This document shows, one piece after another, positions 1 to 8,768 of a stretch of 45,017 nucleotides of DNA (position 1 is its first letter; the number at the start of each line of letters is the position of its first letter). The position numbers and the translations under genes are program-made. The notes beneath the pieces are model-generated. The model was not told the origin of the DNA. It ran no database searches and saw only the letters and a list, made by a program, of their open reading frames with translations. Source of the DNA: Alphaproteobacteria bacterium (GTDB lineage: Bacteria > Pseudomonadota > Alphaproteobacteria > TMED109); assembly GCA_022824395.1 (NCBI GenBank), contig JAJDZX010000073.1:1-45017 (forward strand). The letters are read 5' to 3'.

Positions 1-169
1 ATACAAGCCTCTGCCTGAACACAAGTGGGGATATTACATGGAGCTAATAATCCCGGCCCCGAGACCGCCCCGGACGCCTCTACCCCCACAGCTTCAGTAA
101 CTTACGGGCTGTCGCGCCCGGCCCTACCCCGTGAAGTTCCGTTTAACCCGGAACAGGAGTTGCTTGACT

Positions 170-1015
170 ATGAAATCCACCTTCGCAGGGACCGCAAGAA
201 GCGAGCGCCACTTCAGTGCGTTGTTGTTGCCCCATCTCTTGATGTGCAACGACTTTGCGGGATGCCGCGCATTGTTTAAGAAACTCCGCCTGTCCGAAGA
301 GGAAGCAACCGCCCCCGTCGAGATCGTTGCCGAGGTGAACCCGGTCCGCGATGTGGCCATGCGGGCCGACGATGCAGCAGCGGAGATGCCACGGAGTGAA
401 GGCCAGGTAGTGCCTGACCTGTTCCTACGCATAGGCGACACTGCGGTGGTCATCGAAGCGAAGTTCTTCACCCATCCTTCTGCTTCGGACCTGGCGGATC
501 AACTGCATGCCCAGCGCAGCGCCATCGCAAGTGCGTTGCCCCTCACCGTTTACGAGGATTGCGTGTTCCACTACGTCGCGCTGACGGTGAAGCCGCTGGA
601 GGGTTCCGACGACTGGGCTAAGGATATCTCTTGCTTGACTTGGTCCGAGGTCATTGAGGCCATGGAACCCGTCGTCCGCGCGGCCGACCGCGCGGACATG
701 GACTACGCGTTGGCGCAACTCAGGTGCGCCGTGCAGCGCAGCCTCGCGGAAGCCGCTACCGGATCCGTGGAGATCGGGCGCTGTAAGTCAATCACGGATC
801 TGCTTCGCCAGGCGGCGGCGCTATTGGGCAAAGGGAACCGGTACGTCGGCTTTATGGGCGGCAACAAGGCCCTGGCTCAGGCGACTCTTGAGGATCTGGA
901 GAAGCGAGACCATTACAAGTACTCCGATCAAAATCCAAACGCGAACTGGATTCCGTTGCACGAGGTCGTCGCGCGTTACCTGGAGTTGATGGCCAAGGAA
1001 CACCCCGGCGACTGA
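170..1015 (+). CDS. PD-(D/E)XK nuclease-like protein
   Basis: Predicted 281-residue soluble protein. An early amphipathic helix (SERHFSALLLPHLL, about residues 11-24) is followed by a Pro-Asp at residues 82-83 and Glu-Ala-Lys at 96-98, the spacing of the PD-(D/E)XK nuclease core. The flanking hydrophobic strands (LFLRI, AVVIEA) fit that fold. I chose the ATG at 170 because AGGAG lies 10 nt upstream; an in-frame GTG at 131 has no such site. The C-terminal half (about 130-281) is helical and not recognised. It lies inside the integrated element whose integrase is at 1692-2888, so a defence or restriction-type cargo role is plausible. Substrate and partner are unknown. The motif is visible, the nuclease role is family inference, and activity is not shown. 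Confidence 0.65.
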   Translation: MKSTFAGTARSERHFSALLLPHLLMCNDFAGCRALFKKLRLSEEEATAPVEIVAEVNPVRDVAMRADDAAAEMPRSEGQVVPDLFLRIGDTAVVIEAKFFTHPSASDLADQLHAQRSAIASALPLTVYEDCVFHYVALTVKPLEGSDDWAKDISCLTWSEVIEAMEPVVRAADRADMDYALAQLRCAVQRSLAEAATGSVEIGRCKSITDLLRQAAALLGKGNRYVGFMGGNKALAQATLEDLEKRDHYKYSDQNPNANWIPLHEVVARYLELMAKEHPGD

Positions 1016-1691
1016 TCGGGGCCACATCATGCGGCTGGTCGCAGACTCAGACGTGAAGATGCCGCACGCGTCCTGTTCCGGGATGGAGCGCATCAGGGAC
1101 GGACGGGAAGCGAGTGCGTTTCGTCGTGCTCGAGGTAAATGTCTTCACCGTCCTCACGACCTCCGTTAGACAGATTCGATACAAAGCGACATTGATTGCC
1201 GCGCGTAGCGGTAACGCGCCCGCCGCGCGCTTCCCCAGCGCACAGGTTGGCGGCGCGACTGCCGCTGAGTCTGCACGCGGCGGGCGTTGCAACCGGACAC
1301 TCGCATCCGCGGTAACGTGTGAAGGGATGCTCAATGCGGAGCGGTAACGTGTGCGCCAGCATCGGGTGCGTGGCCAGAAGTGTGGGTTGTGACACCCAGC
1401 GCTTGCCTGGCGTGTATCGAACGGTTGCCTTTGCGCCCGGGAGGGCGATGCGGACCGCGCGGGCAACCGCGGCCCTGTCGCCTCGCTCAGTCGCTACGAT
1501 GGCTTCAAGCCCTTGCGGCGGCGGCCGTTTCCGAGCGGTCACCTCAACGGTGTCGGCCAGTCGATCCGAACGACCTGCGGAAATTCGAGGTCACACCTTC
1601 GACATTCGCTGACCGCCACGCCCCCTATATCGCCACGCGCAAATCGGCACATTCAGGTCTTGCGCATGGATGCTCTGACGAAAAACGAGCA
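1016..1691. other. 676-bp gap without a recognisable gene
   Basis: Open frames exist on both strands (for example 1093-1542 minus), but none gives a recognisable motif, a good ribosome binding site or a plausible composition. Nothing supported here. It separates the nuclease-like gene from the 3' end of the integrase gene, so it may hold decayed element cargo. Confidence 0.4.
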
Positions 1692-2888
1692 TTACGCCGC
1701 GTTCTGCTCCGCAGACGTCGGGTCCAACTCCAGATCACCATCAATGCTGTCGCCAATGCGGGCAACTGACGCCTTCATTGTGTCGCGGGCGAGGTGCGCG
1801 TACCGTGCGGTTGTCTGCACCTGGGTGTGACCGAGCAGTTTTCCGATCATCGGCAGCCCTTCGCCGAGCGCGAGCGCCCGGGAGGCGAAACTGTGCCGGA
1901 GGTCGTGGAGCCGCACGTCGTGAAGGGCTGCACGAGCGCGGATCCGTCGCCACGGGCGTTCCAGGTCCGTGAGGTGGGCTCCCCTTCTGCGACCGACGAT
2001 GACCCACGGATTGTCGTCCTGGCGAGGAAGGGATGCGAGCAGACGTACAGCCGAGGGAGCCAGCGGAATCGTCCGCCCCCCGGTCTTGGTGTCGGGCAAC
2101 CGTAGTTCGCCTGCATGCAGATCCACATGCTCCCAGCGCAACCGCTGGATTTCTGACCGTCGGCATCCGGTCAACATGAGCAGCCGGATCGCCGCGACCG
2201 CTGAGCTGGACTCGGAGCCCTCCTCGAGAATCTCGTCGAGCATGGTCCCGAGTCGCTGAAACTCTTCGGAACTCAGAAAGCGCTCGCGCGGTCTCTCCTT
2301 GTAGCGCGCGACGTGCCGGCAAGGATTGGAGCCGTCCGGGCGGACCCCCCACAGCTCCGCCAGGTTGAACATCTTCGACAGCACGCTCAATGTGCGGTTT
2401 GCCTGGTAGGGAGCGGCGCGCATTGCGTGGTGAAGCTCGGCGATGTCACTCCTTTGGATGTCCGTCGCGGTCCGGCTGCCGATCTTCGGTCGAATTCCGA
2501 GATCGATCAGCCGGCGATATTCGTAGGCCGTACCGGACTTGCAGTGGGTCGCGACATACTCCTCAAGAAATCGATCGCACAGGTCCGCTACCGTGACCAC
2601 CGTCCGATCGGCATCCCGGCGCGGCGTCGGATCGCGGCCGGCCTTGGCTTCGGAGATGAGCTCCCTTGCCCGCTGACGCGCCACGTCGGGCGACATTGCG
2701 CCATGCGGGCCAAGTGTCATCCGGCGCAGGCGCCCCTTCGCACGGAACTGCGCAACGTAGTACTTCCGTCCCGATGCACGAATCCGCAAGCCAAATCCCG
2801 GCAGAGCGTGGTCCCAATAGAAGCGATCCGTTCCGTCTCCGTTCAGGCGATCAACTGTCCGTTTCGTGATCCTGATTCGAGCCGACAT
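1692..2888 (-). CDS. Tyrosine recombinase (P4-type integrase)
   Basis: Site-specific recombinase of 398 residues that would integrate and excise the surrounding element. The N-terminal arm-binding region (about 1-90, with GFGLRIRASGRKYYVAQFR) and core-binding region (about 95-190) precede the catalytic domain. The catalytic set is complete: Arg243 in TGCRRSEI, Lys268, His328 and Arg331 in HDLRHSF, His354 in LGHTQ and the nucleophile Tyr363 in ARYAHL. AGGAGG lies 5 nt before the ATG. The gene begins about 220 bp from a tRNA-Arg 3' fragment at 3107-3151, the expected position for an integrase beside its own att site. A decayed relative of the same integrase lies near 12.3 kb. Family call is firm; the target tRNA is inferred from the adjacent fragment. 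Confidence 0.93.
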   Translation of the reverse strand: MSARIRITKRTVDRLNGDGTDRFYWDHALPGFGLRIRASGRKYYVAQFRAKGRLRRMTLGPHGAMSPDVARQRARELISEAKAGRDPTPRRDADRTVVTVADLCDRFLEEYVATHCKSGTAYEYRRLIDLGIRPKIGSRTATDIQRSDIAELHHAMRAAPYQANRTLSVLSKMFNLAELWGVRPDGSNPCRHVARYKERPRERFLSSEEFQRLGTMLDEILEEGSESSSAVAAIRLLMLTGCRRSEIQRLRWEHVDLHAGELRLPDTKTGGRTIPLAPSAVRLLASLPRQDDNPWVIVGRRRGAHLTDLERPWRRIRARAALHDVRLHDLRHSFASRALALGEGLPMIGKLLGHTQVQTTARYAHLARDTMKASVARIGDSIDGDLELDPTSAEQNAA

Positions 2889-3106
2889 GACACCTCCTGA
2901 GCCCTTCTCATTTGGTGTTCATGGTACCACGTTGGGAATCGTATGGGAATCACTTTGACGCCAATTTGTGGCACTGGGCATGTGGTGACTGTCCCTCTTT
3001 GTCGCAACAGGTCCTTTCTAACCACTTGTCTACATGACATTAATGTCGCCCAGAGTCGATAAGTTGCGACATTAGGGGAAACGTGGCAAAGTGGGGTGCT
3101 GGAAGA

Positions 3107-3151
3107 CTACGGATCAGGAGGTTGAGGGTTCGAATCCTTCCGGGCGCGCCA
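3107..3151 (+). other. att site: 3' fragment of tRNA-Arg(ACG)
   Basis: The 45 nt read as a tRNA from the anticodon loop onward: loop CTACGGA (anticodon ACG), 3' anticodon strand TCAGG, variable AGGTT, T arm GAGGG-TTCGAAT-CCTTC, acceptor strand CGGGCGC, discriminator G and CCA. No matching 5' acceptor (GCGCCCG), D arm or 5' anticodon strand (CCTGA) exists upstream, so this is a 3' fragment, not a gene. It is what tRNA-targeting integrases leave at the far end of an element. With this orientation the element lies to the left and the intact tRNA-Arg should be at its other end, outside the window. Confidence 0.8.
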
Positions 3152-3159
3152 ATCATTTC

Positions 3160-3432
3160 AATGACTTATATCGAAAGTTTCTGGATCGGTCCTTGCTCCA
3201 GGTAACATATAGGTAACTGTCAGCTTCGTAGTTCGGCGGTGTTCCGCGCGGTCCCGAGCCTGCGCTAAACCTGTTCGATTGCGGGCCACGACACATCGCG
3301 CTCGCATTTTCAGGTCCGACCTCCCTCAAAGTGAGGCCGGCAGAAGCGGGCACAGATCGAGCAGGAACCGCGGATGTGCCAGCTTGGCAACATCCGCTTC
3401 TGGGGCTCGGCCCAAGGGATGGTCTTTAGTGA
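3160..3432. other. Gap just outside the att site
   Basis: No gene recognised. At 3201-3217 the sequence GGTAACATATAGGTAAC shares its first 10 nt with the palindromic operator found upstream of the toxin-antitoxin genes at 7591-7608; this may be chance or a degraded operator copy. Confidence 0.3.
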
Positions 3433-4011
3433 GCAGGACCACCGGCCGAACCAATCTGGGAATCCGTCTCTCCTGACGGCGAGTACAGGTACAGGCTCGA
3501 GATCAAGCTGTCGGGCAAAGCGAGCGTCTGTCTGTTCCTGATGCTGAACCCCGGCACCCGGGACGAGCGCACGCAGACCGGCTATCACCTGACGAGGGAA
3601 CGCTGCAAGGCACCCGCGAGAGCGCGCGACTGCGGCACCCTCGTAACGTGCAATTTGTTTGCGTACCGGTGTTCCAGACCCCGTGAGCTCCGCGAGACGG
3701 ACAATCCGGTCGGGCCGCCTGAGAACGACCGACACATCCGGGCAGCGATCCGGCAGGCAGACATGATCGTTTGTGCCTGGGGCGACAGCGGTCGGCGGGC
3801 ACTTCCCGACGTGTTCTGCGACCGTGTCCGGCAAGTCATCGCGCTACTCGAAGAAGAAGGAGCTGGCGGCAGGCTGTATGCGTTGGCCCCGGAATTAACG
3901 AGAAAAGGCCACCAACCGATTCACCCCGGTTGGCGCCAGTTGCCGAGCAAATCCGAATGCAGGCGGCTCGACATTCGAAGCAGCAGGCTGCAACTCGCGT
4001 CCTCGACATAG
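3433..4011 (+). pseudogene. DUF1643 family protein, start lost
   Basis: Recognisable as DUF1643, small proteins of unknown function often found near mobile DNA. Family features in order: EYRYRLEIKL, FLMLNPGT, TCNLFAYR, DNPVGPPENDRHI, ADMIVCAWGDSG and LTRKGHQPIHP near the end. Similarity begins at about 3481, upstream of the first in-frame ATG (3541). The frame is open back to adjacent TAG and TGA codons at 3427-3432 but contains no ATG, GTG or TTG before 3541. Either translation starts at 3541 and lacks about 20 conserved residues, or the gene is dead. It lies just outside the att fragment. Family assignment is from remembered motif pattern; pseudogene status is inferred from the missing start. 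Confidence 0.6.
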
Positions 4012-4233
4012 TCACGTTGGCTGTCGCTGCCGGGACTCCGGGCCGGGATAGGCGCGACGTCGACGCTGAGCCGGAGTCCTTGCCCGTGGGCTGCCCGTTG
4101 TCAGAGCCAGCTACAGGGGAAGCCCGCTGGGCCGTCACTAGGTGACGCGTCCGCAAGCGGTCAGGTTCTTGGCGGTACCTTGGAATGTGACATGGTTCGG
4201 ACCGAGGCCGCTTAACGGATTCCGATCATGCTC

Positions 4234-4974
4234 CTAAGTGACTAAGGGCGTAAAATCCTCTCCCTGCATCGGTTCATGCCCGTTCCAAACCCCCGTCATC
4301 TCAACCAAAAGTCGCTGGCTTCGTGGAACTGGAGCAGGGTTGACCCGTACCACGCGTGCGAAATAGGTCGGCGAGTGGCGCCTGGCCGCCTCCAGGTCTG
4401 AGACCAGATAACGGGGGGCCCACCCAAGCATGTGATAGTCCGTTGACTGGATTTGCACTGCCAGTCCGGTCGCCGGATTGGTTAGCTCCAGCGTCACATA
4501 AACCGATTCTCCCTCCTTCAAACGGGAAACTCGTTCCCACGATGCCGGAAGGACATGCCCGGCACCATGCACGAAAAAACGGCAGGAGAAGCTTCCGTCC
4601 TCGCGTTTCACGAGCCTGGGGAAGACCTCGTAGATGTCCGTGACGCGCCGTCCGCCGTTGACCGAGAGAATGGCCACGGGATCAGCATCTTCCGGAAGTC
4701 CAAGGCAACGCAAGTACGCACTGCGGTCCGGTCGTCCCGCCGCAATGACCCGGTTCCGGAACAGTGCGAATAGCCTCTCGGAGCGGTAGTCGCGATCAAC
4801 CCTTGGGAAGTCGGGCAGCAGAGGGAAACGCGCCTCGACCTGGGCCCGCTGCGCTCCCTTGGTGTAACGGAATCGATACTCCGGGCCTCGGACATCGGCA
4901 TCCAGTCTGCCTACCGGGAACCACTGACGCTTGTCCTGGTCCTGCCAAGCGAGAAACAGTGTCTCGGCGCTCAT
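4234..4974 (-). CDS. HIRAN-like partner of HipA-like kinase
   Basis: 246-residue protein. The N-terminal part (about 1-100) has FPVGRL and LFALFRNRV, and the region near 105-195 (VTDIYEVFP, FFVHGAGH, LGWAPRYLVSDL) resembles the HIRAN-like module that accompanies HipA-type kinases; LGWAPRYL matches the HIRAN terminal motif LGYxPRxL. The start is the ATG at 4974, which overlaps the TAA of the upstream kinase gene by one base (TAATG), so the two are translationally coupled. An upstream extension of the frame to 5094 lies within the kinase gene and is not used. Role unknown; the coupling suggests a complex or regulatory pair. The gene appears intact although its partner carries a stop codon. Confidence 0.65.
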   Translation of the reverse strand: MSAETLFLAWQDQDKRQWFPVGRLDADVRGPEYRFRYTKGAQRAQVEARFPLLPDFPRVDRDYRSERLFALFRNRVIAAGRPDRSAYLRCLGLPEDADPVAILSVNGGRRVTDIYEVFPRLVKREDGSFSCRFFVHGAGHVLPASWERVSRLKEGESVYVTLELTNPATGLAVQIQSTDYHMLGWAPRYLVSDLEAARRHSPTYFARVVRVNPAPVPRSQRLLVEMTGVWNGHEPMQGEDFTPLVT

Positions 4975-5864
4975 TACTCCAGTCCCTTTAGCTGCTCGTG
5001 GCTGTACGACACGAGTGCTGTTGCAAATTCCTGCGCCGGATGTGTCATCCATCCCTCTGGAACCCGGCTGACCAGCCGACTGAACGCTTCGCACTCAATG
5101 TGCTCCAGCCGCCTTAACGCCGGCCGGAAGAATTCAGGGGAAGACCGTGACGCTCGCCTCACCAATTCGAGAGGGCTGGGTCCATGCGGTTCCTCTTCCG
5201 ACCAATACAAGCCTCCTCGACCCCGTTCGACGTACCATCCTACGCGTCCTTCTTTCAGATACGTAGTGCGGAGCTTGTCTTGAAGCTCGCATCCCAGAGA
5301 TGATGCGTGATCGAACGTCGGCGCCACTGACGGATACCGTTCAGCATCAGTCGGCCAAAACACCAAGCCCCAGTTTTCGTGGTGGCGGTCGGTGTTGCCT
5401 ACCAACGCATCAAGCATCAGGAACTCTGCGATGCAAACCTTGGCTTGTTCCGCCTACTCCGTCGCAGGGCGGAATACGACATCCATCGCCTGAAAGATAA
5501 GAGCCAGCGTGTGTCTCGACTGACCAAGCCGCAAGTCACGGTCATAGTCTTCATCGACCGCCGCCAAGATCTGATTGCCGTGGAGCAGCTGCCAGCCCCC
5601 AGCCGTAAACGACTCGGTCGCCGAACCTTGCGTGCCTTGGAATTCAGCGAGTTCCACTCGAGCATGGGGAATTCCGAGCATGGCTGCTGCCTGTTCAACG
5701 AGCTTTTCTGCCCAATGCTGGCCAGTCAGCGACTGCGGGTACTTGAACAGCCAGTCTGATCGTCCCTCCGGTGGCCGGTACCAGAATTTTTCCTTGCTGC
5801 CCATTTCTTCTGGATGAAGTACCCATTCCGGGTCCACGCTCAAGACAGGATACACCTCGTCCAT
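4974..5864 (-). pseudogene. HipA-like kinase interrupted by in-frame TAG
   Basis: Two open segments (5864-5457 and 5453-4974) lie in the same frame and are separated only by a TAG at 5454-5456, codon 137 of 297. The first half carries KFWYRPPE, DWLFKYPQS and GQHWAEKLVEQ, the ATP-binding side. The second half carries MLDALVGNTDRHHENWG, matching the HipA-type catalytic motif NxDRHxxN(F/W)G, and ATFDHASSLG, the metal-binding Asp. Reading through TAG restores a continuous kinase with no loss of residues. Known relatives phosphorylate protein targets or act as toxins. Most likely a nonsense mutation that inactivates the kinase; amber suppression or sequencing error are alternatives. Its 3' end overlaps the HIRAN-like gene. 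Confidence 0.75.
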
Positions 5865-6036
5865 GCACCCAACTCCACGCTACGCTGCCGGTCAACATTA
5901 TCGCCAGCTTCACCTGCCAACTCGACGAGTCGTGCCGTGCGTAGACAGGCTTCCCCACGAATTCCGCTACGACGGGCACCGCTCTGGCCGACATTCCTGC
6001 TATTGATTCTATATATGAACCCACTACTGTCCCATT

Positions 6037-6699
6037 GATAGTCAAGCAGATTCAACTGGTTACTGGGGCTGCTCTGTGAGATCTGCGGTGTCTTCGTGTC
6101 AAACAGTTGATTCAATGGAGTTTTCTCGAAGATCGTGAGGCTCAGGATCTGTAGGATTGTGTGAAGGCTTTCCTCGATGTGCAGGCGCTTGCGGATGATG
6201 GCGACGAGGACGTAGACCGACACCGCGATCCAAATCTGGGTCTTGACGGCGTTTTCGGAGGTGCCGAAGAAGGACTTGATCCGGAGGTGCTGCTTGATCC
6301 ACTTGGAGAACAACTCGACCTGCCAGCAGGCACGGTAGAGTTCGGTGATCGTCAGGGCGGGCAGGACGAAGTTGTTGGTGAGGAAGACGAGGGTCTTGTC
6401 GCGCTCGGCGTCCCGGTAGCGGATGCGCCTTAGCTGGTCTGGATGTCGGTAGCGCTGTCGACGCCGCTGGGCCGTACGATCTGGTCGCAGATGAGACCGG
6501 TGGTGCGGTCGACGGGCCGGGAATAGAGGCGACGGAGCCTGGTGTTGGATTTTGCCCGCAAGACAAAGAAGCTGCCCCGGTGATGCCGGTGATGGAGTCG
6601 GCCGAAGTCGAGATAGGCCCGATCCATGATGTAGAAGGCGCCGGCCTCCGGGAGGAGCATGTCCAGCACGTTGATGTCGTGGAGCTTGCCGGAGTACAT
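6037..6699 (-). pseudogene. IS4-family transposase remnant
   Basis: Two frames together give the middle and C-terminal part of an IS4-type transposase. 6430-6699 encodes KLHDINVLDMLLPEAGAFY, IMDRAYLDF and FVLRAKSN; the frame then shifts near 6430-6450 and continues with KTLVFLTNNF, LPALTITELYRACWQVE, LFSKWIKQHL, FFGTSENAVKTQIW and SLTIFEKTP, ending near LNLLDY at about 6040. The WQVE...FxKWIKQ segment holds the conserved Glu of the DDE triad. About 200 N-terminal residues are absent and no terminal inverted repeats were found. The element is truncated and frameshifted, so inactive. Some surviving frame runs on past the natural C-terminus into unrelated sequence. Confidence 0.8.
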
Positions 6700-7070
6700 C
6701 GCTTCCCCTTCCTGACGGCAGATGGGACAGGAAAAGCCTGCCGAACCGGTGTCGGGGTCTCAAGTCGGTGACTCCCCTCAACAGGGGGTTATCAAATGAT
6801 TATCAATCCTTTAGCCGAACCTGCCTCAAAAACGTTGGGACACCAGTGGGATCCATGCTTTCCTGTCAAATTTCTCAGTCGTTGCGGTCATCGGACTGCT
6901 GCACGGCGTTTGGTCCCGTCCCCATAAGCTGCTCCGTTCGCGCGGCGGGCGCGTTCGCTTGCGAGCGATACGGCAGGTGCCCATATATCGGTCAAAGGAT
7001 TGGGAAGTTCCCAGTCGACAGAAGGGCTCTGGAACTTCCGGGGCCCTTTTGTTTTCCCGGCCTCGGGCGT
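6700..7070. other. Gap between two pseudogenes
   Basis: No gene recognised on either strand. It contains the break where the N-terminal half of the IS4 transposase should lie; the sequence there shows no transposase-like reading. Confidence 0.35.
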
Positions 7071-7440
7071 TCACGGTAGTTGAGCCAATCCGCCCAGCTT
7101 CGGTTGCACGATCTCGAATGCGCGGTTGGGCTGGTTCGGACGCAGGTGCGAAAGCGCGATGGGCTGCGCCGTCAAGTCCGCCAGCTGCAGCCCGACGGCG
7201 TCCACCGCCTTCGGCACGAACACCGGCTGGAAATCGAACAGGCTGAAGTCTTGCCGGCGCGGACCCGAACTGCCGTCGTTGGCGGCGATCCGACGAAACT
7301 CCAGTTCGAGTGCGCGGTCCTCCTTGTCGTTGCCTGTGTTGTGGATGTGCGCGGGAAACAGGAATTCGTTTTGCGGTCTGTGACTGACCGATACTCCAAG
7401 GGACTCGCCACGGCCGGGGCAGGAAAAGTCCTCAGGAATA
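7071..7440 (-). pseudogene. C-terminal fragment of DUF3800 protein
   Basis: Reading the minus strand from about 7390 gives FLFPAHIHNTGNDKEDRALE, LEFRRIAAN, FQPVFVPKAVDAVGLQLADL, TAQPIALSHLRPNQPNRAFE and a TGA at 7071-7073. This matches the C-terminal half of DUF3800 proteins, where LELEFRRI, GLQLADL and LRPxQPNRAF are conserved. The N-terminal half, which carries the first acidic motif of the fold, is missing: upstream of about 7440 the frame shows no similarity. DUF3800 proteins are RNase H-like and are common in mobile and defence regions. Call rests on remembered motifs. Confidence 0.6.
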
Positions 7441-7590
7441 CGTCGGCTCTACCCGGCTCTGAACCGGCCGCTTAGTGAGACGTGCTCGGCCGACCACCAT
7501 CGAACGAAGGGCTGTCGTGCTGAAATTACGATGCTCTCTGGTCGAGCCAACGTCCCTTCCCGAGCAATTCTGCAAAGGAGCTTGATCGTT

Positions 7591-7608
7591 GGTAACATAT
7601 ATGTTACC
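7591..7608. promoter_or_regulatory. Perfect 18-bp palindromic operator
   Basis: GGTAACATATATGTTACC is its own reverse complement across all 18 positions. It ends 8 bp before the GTG start of the toxin gene, where a toxin-antitoxin repressor would bind to autoregulate the operon. Binding by the antitoxin at 7952-8269 is inference. Confidence 0.7.
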
Positions 7609-7616
7609 ATTCTCGG

Positions 7617-7946
7617 GTGTTCGAGATCAGGGAGTATGTCGATGCCCGAGGCCACAGCCGCTTTGTGCGATGGTTCCATCGTCTCAATGCAAGTGCGGCG
7701 GCGAAGGGGGCAACGGCTCTGGTACGCGTGGAACATGCCAACCTCTCCAACGCCAAGCGGGTCGGGGCTGGTGTTTCTGAATATCGCATTGACTTCGGGC
7801 CTGGCTACCGAATTTATTTTGGCATGGACGGTCCGACACTGATCATTCTTCTGGGCGGGGGCACAAAGAACCGTCAACAACGGGATGTGGAATCCGCCCG
7901 GACCCTGTGGCGCGAATACAAGCTTCGAAAGCGAACGGAGGGATGA
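7617..7946 (+). CDS. RelE/ParE-family toxin
   Basis: 109-residue protein of the RelE/HigB-like addiction-module killer group. It has the N-terminal FVRWFHRLN segment, then VRVEHANLSNAKRVGAGVSE and the core YRIDFGPGYRIYF followed by LIILLGGGTK, typical of this subgroup. Relatives are ribosome-dependent mRNA interferases or gyrase poisons. It starts with GTG directly after the palindromic operator and its TGA overlaps the first possible start of the antitoxin (ATGA), so the two are one operon in toxin-first order as in higBA. It looks complete and is probably functional. AT content is higher than in the neighbouring housekeeping genes. Confidence 0.85.
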   Translation: MFEIREYVDARGHSRFVRWFHRLNASAAAKGATALVRVEHANLSNAKRVGAGVSEYRIDFGPGYRIYFGMDGPTLIILLGGGTKNRQQRDVESARTLWREYKLRKRTEG

Positions 7947-7951
7947 GCTCC

Positions 7952-8269
7952 ATGTCTTTAACCCGTGACTTCAAGGAAACTGTCCGAGCGCGTATTGAAC
8001 GCGACCCGGAATTTCGCGAATTGCTCCTGGAGGAAGGCGTTGAGTGCCTGCTTGCCGGTGAAGTGGAAACCGGGAAGTCAATATTGCGCAACTACGTCAA
8101 TGCGACCGTCGGATTCCAGGAACTCGCCGGGCTTACGAACAAGTCTTCAAAGAGTCTGATGCGCATGCTTGGGCCGCACGGCAACCCGCAGGCGCGCAAC
8201 CTGTTCCAGATCATTGGCTGCCTGCAGAAGCACGAGGGCTTTCAGCTCAAAGTCCAAACTGTCCGCTAG
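7952..8269 (+). CDS. HTH antitoxin of RelE-type toxin
   Basis: 105-residue helix-turn-helix antitoxin. The N-terminal stretch SLTRDFKETVRARIERDPEF and LLLEEGVECLLAGEVETGK are typical; the HTH covers VGFQELAGLTNKSSKSLMR and the tail has LGPHGNPQARNLFQIIGCL, a hallmark of antitoxins paired with this toxin family. Of two in-frame ATGs, 7952 is preferred because GGAGGG lies 9 nt upstream; the ATG at 7943 sits next to that site. It should neutralise the upstream toxin and repress the operon through the palindrome at 7591-7608. Confidence 0.85.
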   Translation: MSLTRDFKETVRARIERDPEFRELLLEEGVECLLAGEVETGKSILRNYVNATVGFQELAGLTNKSSKSLMRMLGPHGNPQARNLFQIIGCLQKHEGFQLKVQTVR

Positions 8270-8386
8270 AGACAAGGAATTATATGTGCGGGTCGACTTA
8301 GCCCTAGCATCGCGCCTCCCGGCCACCCAAAGGGAGGACGTGACGGTGGACAAGCCGATGGATCTATCAAAAGTGGTAGTTGGGCT

Positions 8387-8416
8387 GAGCCTGCCCCCAA
8401 AGTTAGCGGCAGGCTC
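8387..8416. terminator. 9-bp stem-loop downstream of the TA operon
   Basis: GAGCCTGCC at 8387-8395 pairs perfectly with GGCAGGCTC at 8408-8416 around a 12-nt loop. There is no immediate T run, only TTTTT about 10 nt later, so terminator function is uncertain. Confidence 0.3.
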
Positions 8417-8477
8417 CGAGCCCGGATTTTTCCGTTATCCGTGGTCTAACTTCCGGAGGCTAGGTCCTCGCAGGTAA

Positions 8478-8768
8478 CTTCGTGAGATTCCGCAATGGTA
8501 CGGTCGCCGTGAAGGTGCTGATCGCATGGCACTGAAGCTCAACGGCAAGGACGACCGGCTGCGTCGCCGGGATTTCCTCATGCTGGCGCGAACCATCGGA
8601 CTGCCAGGCGCCGAAGCCGAGGTCGCATTGGCGGACCTGACGGCGCAGCTTTCCCGGCGCGCAGGCACCTTGGACCTGCCCGAATTCGCACAAGGGTGGC
8701 AACCCGCAAACACAATGCGAGACAGGGTGATCAGTATTGTCGCGGAACGATCAGCCGCACTGATGTAA
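8478..8768 (+). pseudogene. C-terminal fragment of HipA kinase
   Basis: The frame opens after a TAA at 8475-8477 and encodes EIPQWYGRREGADRMALKLN, DRLRRRDFLMLARTIGLPG and an IxxR-type tail ending at 8768. The MAL-LNG plus DF-LAR--GL pattern is that of the extreme C-terminus of HipA toxins. Everything carrying kinase chemistry is absent, so this is a relic and not a gene, although an ATG at 8526 leaves an 80-residue frame. It is distinct from the HipA-like kinase at 4974-5864. Confidence 0.55.

Noticed and set aside
3077..3151. Complete tRNA-Arg gene
   Set aside because: The 5' acceptor strand, D arm and 5' anticodon strand are absent; only the 3' part is present.
5417..5456. Frameshift in the HipA-like kinase
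   Set aside because: The two halves are in the same frame (447 bp, a multiple of three, between their start points); the break is a TAG codon.
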